Below are positions 1-5,179 of a DNA stretch of 5,609 bases, piece after piece. Position 1 is the stretch's first letter, and each line of letters starts with the position of its first letter. The stretch comes from Candidatus Gastranaerophilales bacterium (lineage in GTDB: Bacteria > Cyanobacteriota > Vampirovibrionia > Gastranaerophilales > Gastranaerophilaceae), in the NCBI GenBank assembly GCA_947632315.1, contig CANROV010000134.1, forward strand, positions 1 through 5,609. Direction: 5' to 3'. The translations under genes were made by a program, and so were the position numbers. The notes under the pieces were generated by a model, which worked only from the letters and a program-made list of their open reading frames with translations, did no database searches and was not told the origin of the DNA.

Positions 1-1036
1 GTTTAAACATATTATTCGGATAACCTGCCATTATTCCGTTAGAAACTGCTTTTGCTATAGTTTTATTAGCCCAGTGTGATTGAGGTACATCACTGAACAT
101 ATTATTCGGACAAGTTACGTTATCATCAAGATTAAAACCTTTAACTACCATAGTAGCCATTTCAGCTCTTGATACAGGTAAGTTGGGTTTAAATGTTCTG
201 TCAGGATAACCTGCAAGTATGTTGTTATCTGTTAATTTGTTAATATCACAGCTTGCCCAAAATCCGTCAGGCACATCTTCAAAAGCACTAACGATAGGAG
301 CAGCACCACCTGTTGCAGATGATGAATATTCAAACGGTTCTATTGTCTTTTTCATAACATCCATACTGGTATTTGTATGAATTTGAACAGGACATCCCAT
401 TCCGTCTATGTTTTTTGCATTTCTGTCAACAGGAATGCCGTGCATATACGGAGCATTATCCAAACACGGAATAGGAGCCGCAGCACCGGTCATACTTCCA
501 TCTTCACATCCGCACCCGCAATTTTTTGAAGCATAATTATCTGAAGCTACGGGAACACCGGAAAATCCGGGGAGTGAATCATCACCTAAATATAATCCGT
601 TATTTCTTTCACCTACTACTTGATTATTGCCGTATATAGCATTTGGATATGCGTATACCTGCTGTTGGAATTTCTTTGCGTCAGTAGGCTGCGGACATAC
701 TGCACATGTCGGTTCCGACGGAACTGGACATTGTGCTATCGGCGGACAAGGATTACAATCATCACTTATTTTTCTACAGCTGTCACAATCCTTTTTCTTT
801 TCTTCACACGGGTTGCAAGTCGTTTTTTCATGACAAGTGCAGCTATCTATATCATTATGACATTTAGGACAAGTTGCTGTTTGCGGTGTCACAGGAGAAG
901 AACATCCAGACAAAGGGCACGCTGCCAAAAGCTCATTTGATGTTTCAGTTGCTGTTTCTTGTGTAAAACCTGCATTTGTACCTGCCAGTAATCCGATGGT
1001 TACTACGGCGGCAAGTGTCATTTTGTTTAATCTCAT
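1..1036 (-). CDS. Secreted cysteine-rich SLH-domain surface protein (3' end beyond window)
   Basis: The frame is open from the ATG at 1036 to the left edge (345 codons), so the C-terminus is missing. The start is fixed by a strong AGGAGG four bases upstream. Residues 1-22 look like a signal peptide: K/R near the N-terminus, hydrophobic residues 7-19, possible cleavage after Ala22. Residues 40-114 hold 15 cysteines, many as CxxC pairs (C56/C59, C74/C77, C84/C87, C94/C97, C111/C114). A CGCGC knot lies at 173-177. Residues 252-301 form an SLH domain (FEDVP, W260, AGYPD, SRAEMA as the TRAE-like motif). A second SLH domain starts at 314 (FSDVP, HW, AGYP) and is cut by the edge. SLH domains bind secondary cell-wall polymer or peptidoglycan, so the protein is probably attached to the envelope; a cyanobacterial-type SLH-porin fusion cannot be excluded because the C-terminus is unseen. 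By eye its codons look GC-richer than the neighbours'. SLH assignment is firm; the Cys-rich region's role is unknown. Confidence 0.9.
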   Translation of the reverse strand, partial: MRLNKMTLAAVVTIGLLAGTNAGFTQETATETSNELLAACPLSGCSSPVTPQTATCPKCHNDIDSCTCHEKTTCNPCEEKKKDCDSCRKISDDCNPCPPIAQCPVPSEPTCAVCPQPTDAKKFQQQVYAYPNAIYGNNQVVGERNNGLYLGDDSLPGFSGVPVASDNYASKNCGCGCEDGSMTGAAAPIPCLDNAPYMHGIPVDRNAKNIDGMGCPVQIHTNTSMDVMKKTIEPFEYSSSATGGAAPIVSAFEDVPDGFWASCDINKLTDNNILAGYPDRTFKPNLPVSRAEMATMVVKGFNLDDNVTCPNNMFSDVPQSHWANKTIAKAVSNGIMAGYPNNMFK

Positions 1037-1040
1037 TTTT

Positions 1041-1046
1041 CCTCCT
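1041..1046 (-). promoter_or_regulatory. Ribosome binding site of the SLH-protein gene
   Basis: The minus strand reads AAGGAGG followed by AAAA and ATG. It is a near-perfect Shine-Dalgarno match with short spacing (4 bases), and it fixes the start of a gene whose other end lies outside the window. Confidence 0.85.
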
Positions 1047-1055
1047 TGTTTATAC

Positions 1056-1078
1056 GAAATGTTACAGGCAAACATTTC
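1056..1078 (-). promoter_or_regulatory. Perfect inverted repeat in the SLH-gene leader
   Basis: GAAATGTT (1056-1063) and AACATTTC (1071-1078) form a perfect 8-bp inverted repeat around a 7-base loop. It lies 9 bases upstream of the Shine-Dalgarno sequence of the SLH gene. In the transcript it would be a 5'-leader hairpin ending just before the ribosome binding site, which could stabilise the mRNA or tune translation. As DNA it could instead be an operator for a dimeric regulator. There is no U-tract after it on the minus strand, so it is not a typical terminator for that strand. Repeat seen directly; function inferred. Confidence 0.5.
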
Positions 1079-1288
1079 TTTATTATCTGTTTGATTTTAT
1101 TATTTCTATCTTTGAATTATGATATGTTATACCCCTGCTATTCATTACCTTTTTCGATAATTATTTAGTATGATTATTATGCTTTGAATAATTTGAATGC
1201 ATAATCTAATTTATTTGCAGTAACTTAAATTTAATTTATTCATACTATAAGTCGATGTATAACTTATTCAAAATGCTAAACTTTTTGT
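1079..1288. other. AT-rich divergent intergenic region
   Basis: Very AT-rich spacer between the leftward SLH gene and the rightward genes; promoters for both directions are expected here. No convincing paired -35/-10 elements were found. It contains weak inverted repeats: ATTATGC 1176-1182 with GCATAAT 1199-1205, TAGTATGA 1166-1173 with TCATACTA 1240-1247, and ATAAGT 1247-1252 with ACTTAT 1262-1267. There is also a tandem TTTGAAT at 1183-1189 and 1192-1198. In DNA this AT-rich such repeats can arise by chance. No tRNA, riboswitch or longer ORF was recognised. Confidence 0.6.
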
Positions 1289-1405
1289 ATGAATCTGAAT
1301 GAAAATTGTTTATTAAAATTTTTAATTAATCCTGATGAACTGAAAGAGATTTCAGAGTTTTTTCTTAAAAATATTGAAGAATTTAAAACAATGTATAATA
1401 ATTAA
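1289..1405 (+). CDS. Possible small protein, 38 residues
   Basis: An ATG at 1289 opens a 38-codon frame ending at TAA 1403-1405, 24 bases before the cyclase gene and in the same direction. The product would begin MNLNENCLLK and end EEFKTMYNN. From Pro15 onward it looks like an amphipathic, acidic helix (DELKEISEFF and following). An in-frame stop at 1277-1279 rules out upstream extension. Against it: no Shine-Dalgarno sequence is visible before 1289. For it: the composition is protein-like and helical rather than the Lys/Ile/Asn/Tyr noise expected from AT-rich spacer. It could be a real small protein, a leader peptide for the cyclase gene, or the remnant tail of a lost gene. No family recognised. 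Confidence 0.3.
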   Translation: MNLNENCLLKFLINPDELKEISEFFLKNIEEFKTMYNN

Positions 1406-1414
1406 AAATATAAT
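1394..1414 (+). promoter_or_regulatory. Candidate -10 elements for the cyclase gene
   Basis: Two exact TATAAT hexamers occur at 1394-1399 and 1409-1414, upstream of the ribosome binding site GGAG (1421-1424) and the ATG at 1430. The best nearby -35-like sequence is TTGAAG at 1374-1379, but its spacing to the first hexamer is only 14 bases, shorter than usual. TATAAT matches are common in DNA this AT-rich, so this is tentative. The first hexamer overlaps the last codons of the possible small ORF. Confidence 0.25.
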
Positions 1415-1429
1415 ACCGTTGGAGAGTAC

Positions 1430-3304
1430 ATGAGGAATATTTTTAATTTTATATACAGACACCGGCTTGATTTGTTATCTGCTTTTATTCTTTTCGCACT
1501 TATCTTTTTTACATTTATTATCTTTCCTAAAGAAGAAACAAAAAATATTATTAATATACTTGAGAATAAAACATTCGATATAAGACAAAATATTATAGCA
1601 AAAGACAAACACGTTAATAAAGATATCGTTATAGTTACTGTTGATGACCCTTCCTATGAATATTTAATTGAAGAATACGGCGATTGGCCAATTCCCAGAA
1701 ATGTTCACGCCCAAATTCTTAATTTTATTCAAGAGCAAAAACCTAAGTATGTCGCTTTCGATTTTATGTTCATTAAATCTTTAAACAGAATTCCTAACAG
1801 TGATAACTTATTAATTGAATCTTTTAAAAAATATAAAGATAATACTTATACAGCTATTAATTTTGATGATTATTCTTATGAATTAAGGAAACCTCCGATT
1901 CTTGACCCTAAACTAAAATCAAATATTAAATTTAATTCAAATAAAATTTTACCCGAAAGATTCAGTAACTGCAGGCCCATTCTGAATGAATTAATTCAAG
2001 TTACCGAAAATATAGGGCATATTAATACCCCAAAGTCAGATGACGGTTTTATCCGTTCTATTCCCGCAATAATTAATTACCCTAAATTTAACAATGATAA
2101 TTACAACGAATATGAAGATAATTATTATTTATATATGACAATAAAACTTGCTATTGATTATCTTAATAAATATGAAAATGCTAATATAAAAGAATTGGTT
2201 GTTGATTCAAATAATAATCTTATATTAGGGAACAGAAAAATTCCATTAACTAATGATGCTCAAGTTATTCTTAATTGGTATGGAGAAACAGGAGTTGAAT
2301 CAGATAAAACTTTTCAATATGTATCTTTTTGGAAAGTTTTAAAATCTATGCAGGCAAAAGAACAAGGACTTAAACCTTTACTGCCGGATAACTTTTTTAA
2401 TAATAAATTTGTATATATAGGAACAAATGTTTTTTCATTATCGGATATTAAAACTGTTCCTACAAGTAAATATCTGCCGGGAGTTGAAATTCACGCTACA
2501 TTATTAAATAATATTCTCGATAATAACTTAATTCATAAAGCTTCTGTTCCTTACAATATAATTATTACGGTTGTACTGACTTTAATGGCTGTTTTTACCG
2601 TTTTTAAAATAAGATCAGTTTATATCTCAGTCTGCTTTTTTATTCTTTTCACAGGGCTTTATCTGTATTTTTCCACATACGTTATGACAAAATATAACGT
2701 TTGGGTATGGATTATAATTCCTGTTGCCGTTTCCATTTTTGCATTTGTTTGCTCTTTTTTAATAAAATATCTGCTAAAATCCAGAGATTTTGAATATACT
2801 TATAAACTTGCAACAACTGACGGTCTCACTGAATTATATAATCACAGATTTTTTCAGGAACAATTAAGATTAAATATAAAAAAATCAGATAAAACAAAAA
2901 TTCCATTTTCACTTATTATTATTGATATAGATTTCTTTAAAAAATTTAATGATAAATACGGACACCAAGCAGGTGATGCCGTATTGAAGCACGTAGCAAA
3001 AACTCTTAAATCCTGCGTCAGAAATGAAGATTTTGTGTGCAGGTACGGAGGAGAAGAAATGACTATTATTCTTAACAATACAAACAGAGATACTGCTGTC
3101 CGTATTGCAAACAATATATGTAATACAATTTCTTCTCGTGAATACGAATTAAATCCTGACTTATCCGTTAATATTACAATAAGTCTCGGTGTTGCAACAT
3201 ATCCTGTTAATGCTAATACGCCAACTGCTCTGATAGAATACGCTGATAAGTGTCTTTATAATGCAAAAGAAAACGGCAGAAATCGGGTTGGTTTTATTGA
3301 ATAG
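1430..3304 (+). CDS. CHASE2-domain sensory diguanylate cyclase (GGDEF, GGEEM variant)
   Basis: A complete 624-residue membrane sensor expected to make cyclic di-GMP from two GTP. The start has GGAG five bases upstream. Order: transmembrane helix about 15-32; extracytoplasmic CHASE2 domain about 40-372 (TFDIR, IVIVTVDDPS, WPIPR, VAFDFMF, YLPGVEIHA are family-typical); three transmembrane helices about 376-392, 397-418 and 424-449; cytoplasmic GGDEF domain about 455-624. Catalytic features look intact: TTDGLTELYNHR entry motif, IDIDFF with metal ligand D499, N507 and D516, and signature G540-G541-E542-E543-M544, where Met replaces the usual Phe. R531-N-E-D534 lies exactly five residues before the signature and is a classic inhibitory I-site, predicting product feedback. 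Late motifs ISLGVA and ADKCLYNAKENGRN are conserved. CHASE2 ligands are generally unknown. Residues 217-235 are Asn/Tyr-rich. Transcribed alone, ending at the terminator after 3304. No EAL or HD-GYP partner lies in the window. Confidence 0.93.
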   Translation: MRNIFNFIYRHRLDLLSAFILFALIFFTFIIFPKEETKNIINILENKTFDIRQNIIAKDKHVNKDIVIVTVDDPSYEYLIEEYGDWPIPRNVHAQILNFIQEQKPKYVAFDFMFIKSLNRIPNSDNLLIESFKKYKDNTYTAINFDDYSYELRKPPILDPKLKSNIKFNSNKILPERFSNCRPILNELIQVTENIGHINTPKSDDGFIRSIPAIINYPKFNNDNYNEYEDNYYLYMTIKLAIDYLNKYENANIKELVVDSNNNLILGNRKIPLTNDAQVILNWYGETGVESDKTFQYVSFWKVLKSMQAKEQGLKPLLPDNFFNNKFVYIGTNVFSLSDIKTVPTSKYLPGVEIHATLLNNILDNNLIHKASVPYNIIITVVLTLMAVFTVFKIRSVYISVCFFILFTGLYLYFSTYVMTKYNVWVWIIIPVAVSIFAFVCSFLIKYLLKSRDFEYTYKLATTDGLTELYNHRFFQEQLRLNIKKSDKTKIPFSLIIIDIDFFKKFNDKYGHQAGDAVLKHVAKTLKSCVRNEDFVCRYGGEEMTIILNNTNRDTAVRIANNICNTISSREYELNPDLSVNITISLGVATYPVNANTPTALIEYADKCLYNAKENGRNRVGFIE

Positions 3305-3346
3305 AAAAAAGAACTGCAGTTTATAATTACAGTCCTTTTTTCTTTT
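3305..3346. terminator. Bidirectional intrinsic terminator between convergent genes
   Basis: AAAAAAG-A-ACTG (3305-3316) pairs with CAGT-C-CTTTTTT (3330-3341): 11 base pairs with one A-C mismatch, and a 13-base loop. On the plus strand the stem ends in a run of T continuing as CTTTT, giving a rho-independent terminator directly after the cyclase stop codon. On the minus strand the A-run becomes a T-run, so the same element can end the ferritin-like transcript, which stops at 3358. The loop side contains a palindrome (ACTGCAGT, 3313-3320) that offers an alternative fold. Confidence 0.8.
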
Positions 3347-3357
3347 ATTGACCAATG

Positions 3358-3654
3358 TTATTTTCCAATAACATCTTTAGCTTCTTCTTTACCTTCGTGA
3401 TAATAATTTCCCTCATCAGGCGCAAGAAGGTTTAAAAGATATAAAAAATTACCAACGTGTTCTTTTTCATCTCCCGCTATTTCTTCAAGTAATTTTTTCG
3501 CCTCATTATTATCAGTTGAGTCGCTAAGTTGTTCATAAAGCTGTATTGCCTCAAATTCAGAAGCAATACTAAATCTAATTGCTCGTATTAATTCTCGGTT
3601 ATCTAAATTTCTCGGAAATTTATTTCCGTAAAACGGTTGTGAAAATTCAGGCAT
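3358..3654 (-). CDS. Short ferritin-like protein (EncFtn/rubrerythrin-like)
   Basis: A complete 98-residue protein with ATG at 3654 and AGGAGG five bases upstream. It is two predicted helices (about 19-46 and 49-77) with a short tail, half of a ferritin four-helix bundle, so it must dimerise to form an iron site. Candidate metal ligands are E33, E63 and H66 within SEFEAIQLYE and DEKEH. From memory, Rhodospirillum rubrum EncFtn uses E32, E62 and H65, the same spacing, and its E34 and Y39 match E35 and Y40 here. In the family, such proteins oxidise Fe(II) and are usually cargo of encapsulin nanocompartments. The N-terminus MPEFSQPF and the LLNLLAPDE segment resemble free-standing ferritin-like proteins of anaerobes. 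No encapsulin gene is in the window, and no clear cargo-loading peptide is evident in the tail ending KDVIGK. It lies 66 bp after the secreted-protein gene and may share its transcript; it ends at the bidirectional terminator. Confidence 0.88.
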   Translation of the reverse strand: MPEFSQPFYGNKFPRNLDNRELIRAIRFSIASEFEAIQLYEQLSDSTDNNEAKKLLEEIAGDEKEHVGNFLYLLNLLAPDEGNYYHEGKEEAKDVIGK

Positions 3655-3659
3655 TTCTT

Positions 3660-3665
3660 CCTCCT
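3660..3665 (-). promoter_or_regulatory. Ribosome binding site of the ferritin-like gene
   Basis: The minus strand reads AAGGAGG, then AAGAA, then ATG. This strong site contrasts with the weak or absent sites before the two genes upstream of it, suggesting higher or independent translation of the ferritin-like protein. Confidence 0.8.
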
Positions 3666-3720
3666 TTTTACTTTAATTTCTCATCTTAGGAGTAGAAATA
3701 TATCCGCCATTTTTACATAT

Positions 3721-4098
3721 TTATTGAAGTATTAAACTTTTATCAATAAAATAAGTTGTTTTATTTTTATGTATCGTAAACGTTATTGGCAATTGAACCT
3801 TTTGTGAGCAATATTGAACAGTCCATAGTTCTTTCCAGTATCCTGCCACATATTTATTATTCTTTTTTTTAACATCATAAGGTAAATGAATTATCTGAGT
3901 ATCTGTAACCTTTTGGTCAAAGCATACAGGATTTAATTCTGCCGTTATTTTATATACATCAAACAAAACTTTTGATTGAAGCGCATCATTTGCAATAGAT
4001 TTTCCCTCTAACGGCACTGACATATCATATACTTTCGCTTCTACGGTTAATGCAAAAAGATATATTGTTAATGATAAAAAAAGTATTCTTTTTAACAT
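3721..4098 (-). CDS. Small secreted protein of unknown function
   Basis: A complete 125-residue protein. Residues 1-21 form a good signal peptide: MLKR, hydrophobic 5-18, and a V-E-A site predicting cleavage after Ala21. The mature part (about 104 residues) is probably a beta-rich soluble domain with two cysteines, C59 and C97, which could form one disulfide. A motif W88-K-E-L-W92-T-V followed by C97 and then PITFTIH resembles, by memory only, a loose group of small exported proteins with a 'W-x-E-x-W-T-V...C' pattern; no named family can be given. Its ATG follows the upstream gene's TAA by one base (TAA-A-ATG) and no Shine-Dalgarno sequence is clear, so it is probably translated by coupling to the serpin-like gene. 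That suggests both products work together at the envelope. Confidence 0.75.
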   Translation of the reverse strand: MLKRILFLSLTIYLFALTVEAKVYDMSVPLEGKSIANDALQSKVLFDVYKITAELNPVCFDQKVTDTQIIHLPYDVKKKNNKYVAGYWKELWTVQYCSQKVQLPITFTIHKNKTTYFIDKSLILQ

Positions 4099-4099
4099 T

Positions 4100-5146
4100 T
4101 TATTCTTTTACCAAATATGTAGTATCATCAATAATCATTGAATAATAAGGTTTATCCTTGCCTTTTTCTTTTAAGAATAATACAAATCTTTTATCAAAAT
4201 TATAATGACGCTGTTTTTCTTCGGCAATTGGCAGAGAAGCTCTCATTAAGCCTAAAGCAGCTTCGCTTTTTATACTTCCGCCTTTATTATCCATTTTAAA
4301 TTTTATTGTTTGAAGTGCATTTGTTATTACTTTATTTGTTCCTTCTATTCTTTTATTGCAAAGCTCATTATAAGAAATTAATTCATCTACGGTAATATTA
4401 GGAACTTTTAATGTATCTTTTTTATTCATTTTTTCCTTGTTCTTTGTTTTCGCAATAACATTATACAAATTTTCAAAAGTATCTTCTTTATCCGTTCTGT
4501 ACAAAATTACATCTTCATTTTCTTTTGTCAGAAGTTTAACTGCAAAATCATTTTCAGAATTATAAAATAGCACATCAACGGTATTTTTTATATCTTTAGT
4601 CGAATGTTCATCAACTCCAAAGTATTTTACGTTTTCTTTTGAAGAATTAAAAGCACCTGCCGGAAGGATTATAAACGGCTTTATGAAAGTAAAATCTTTT
4701 TTTAGCATTACATAAAACAAATATGAATTTTTAGCGTTCCAATTAATTAAATCAAGAATATCGCTTTTTTCTTTAAATTTTTTGTATATACCTTCTTCAA
4801 TCTCTTTTTTTAAATGTTTTGAAATTTCACCCTGTGTTTTATAATATGACTTTTCTGATAAAACATCAGACGTGTAAAGTCTTTTATTTAATTCATCCGC
4901 AATAGGAGGATTTCCGCCTTCAAATTTTACGGGTTTTGAATTTGTATATTTATCCATAAAGTCATTCCATACAAGCTGGAATGTTACACACCATAATTTA
5001 TTTTGAAGCGTTGAATAACTTGTATTCTGCTGATTATTAATATTTTTTACAGATTGCTTTTTAAAAAACATAAATCCCGATAACATAATGCAGGCAATAC
5101 CAAAACAAAACACTAACATATAAATAAAATAATTTTTAAATTTCAT
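4100..5146 (-). CDS. Membrane-anchored protein with serpin-like C-terminal region
   Basis: A complete 348-residue protein with a weak AAAGGGA about 7 bases before ATG 5146. One hydrophobic helix (about 6-28) is an uncleaved anchor or signal; the rest should be extracytoplasmic. The segment LWCVTFQLVWNDFMDK (51-66) starts the folded domain. Then come SYYKTQGEISKHLKKEIEEGI (99-119), a KYFGVDEHS stretch (174-182), DVLFYNSENDFAVKL (191-205) and a lysine-rich linker (about 232-247). The C-terminal third reads like a serpin tail: a strand, then FKMDNKGGSIKSEAALG (283-299), a variable loop, then FDKRFVLFLKEKGKDKPYYS (317-336), comparable to the serpin hinge, reactive loop and RPF strand. From memory, similar uncharacterised proteins occur in clostridia. 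Serpins inhibit proteases; whether this one can is unknown, since the hinge is not canonical. It lies 33 bp after mscL and one base before the next gene, probably in one operon. Confidence 0.8.
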   Translation of the reverse strand: MKFKNYFIYMLVFCFGIACIMLSGFMFFKKQSVKNINNQQNTSYSTLQNKLWCVTFQLVWNDFMDKYTNSKPVKFEGGNPPIADELNKRLYTSDVLSEKSYYKTQGEISKHLKKEIEEGIYKKFKEKSDILDLINWNAKNSYLFYVMLKKDFTFIKPFIILPAGAFNSSKENVKYFGVDEHSTKDIKNTVDVLFYNSENDFAVKLLTKENEDVILYRTDKEDTFENLYNVIAKTKNKEKMNKKDTLKVPNITVDELISYNELCNKRIEGTNKVITNALQTIKFKMDNKGGSIKSEAALGLMRASLPIAEEKQRHYNFDKRFVLFLKEKGKDKPYYSMIIDDTTYLVKE

Positions 5147-5179
5147 TATTTAATCCCTTTATATATTAAATACTTAATT

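Noticed and set aside
620..940. Overlapping plus-strand open frames of 106 and 68 codons inside the SLH region
   Set aside because: They are antisense to a frame with a signal peptide, CxxC pairs and SLH domains plus a strong ribosome binding site; their products (Arg/Thr/Ile-rich) resemble no protein family.
1273..1302. Nine-codon ORF starting at ATG 1273, overlapping the 38-codon small ORF
   Set aside because: Too short, no ribosome binding site, and expected by chance in AT-rich spacer.
1047..1429. Cyclic di-GMP or other riboswitch in the divergent spacer
   Set aside because: A riboswitch near a cyclase or surface-protein gene would be plausible, but no conserved aptamer core or tetraloop-receptor pattern was seen; only short AT-rich repeats are present.
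1402..1608. Minus-strand 68-codon frame over the start of the cyclase gene
   Set aside because: Antisense to the CHASE2 N-terminus; it appears because the complementary AT-rich codons lack stops, and it has no ribosome binding site.
2854..3355. Two minus-strand frames (86 and 64 codons) under the GGDEF domain and terminator
   Set aside because: Antisense to well-conserved GGDEF motifs; the second runs through the terminator hairpin, and neither product is protein-like.
3655..3720. Dedicated promoter or terminator between the secreted-protein and ferritin-like genes
   Set aside because: Only weak candidates: an AAATAT/ATATTT pairing, and a TTGATA inside the upstream coding end with a poor -10. 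Neither supports a call.
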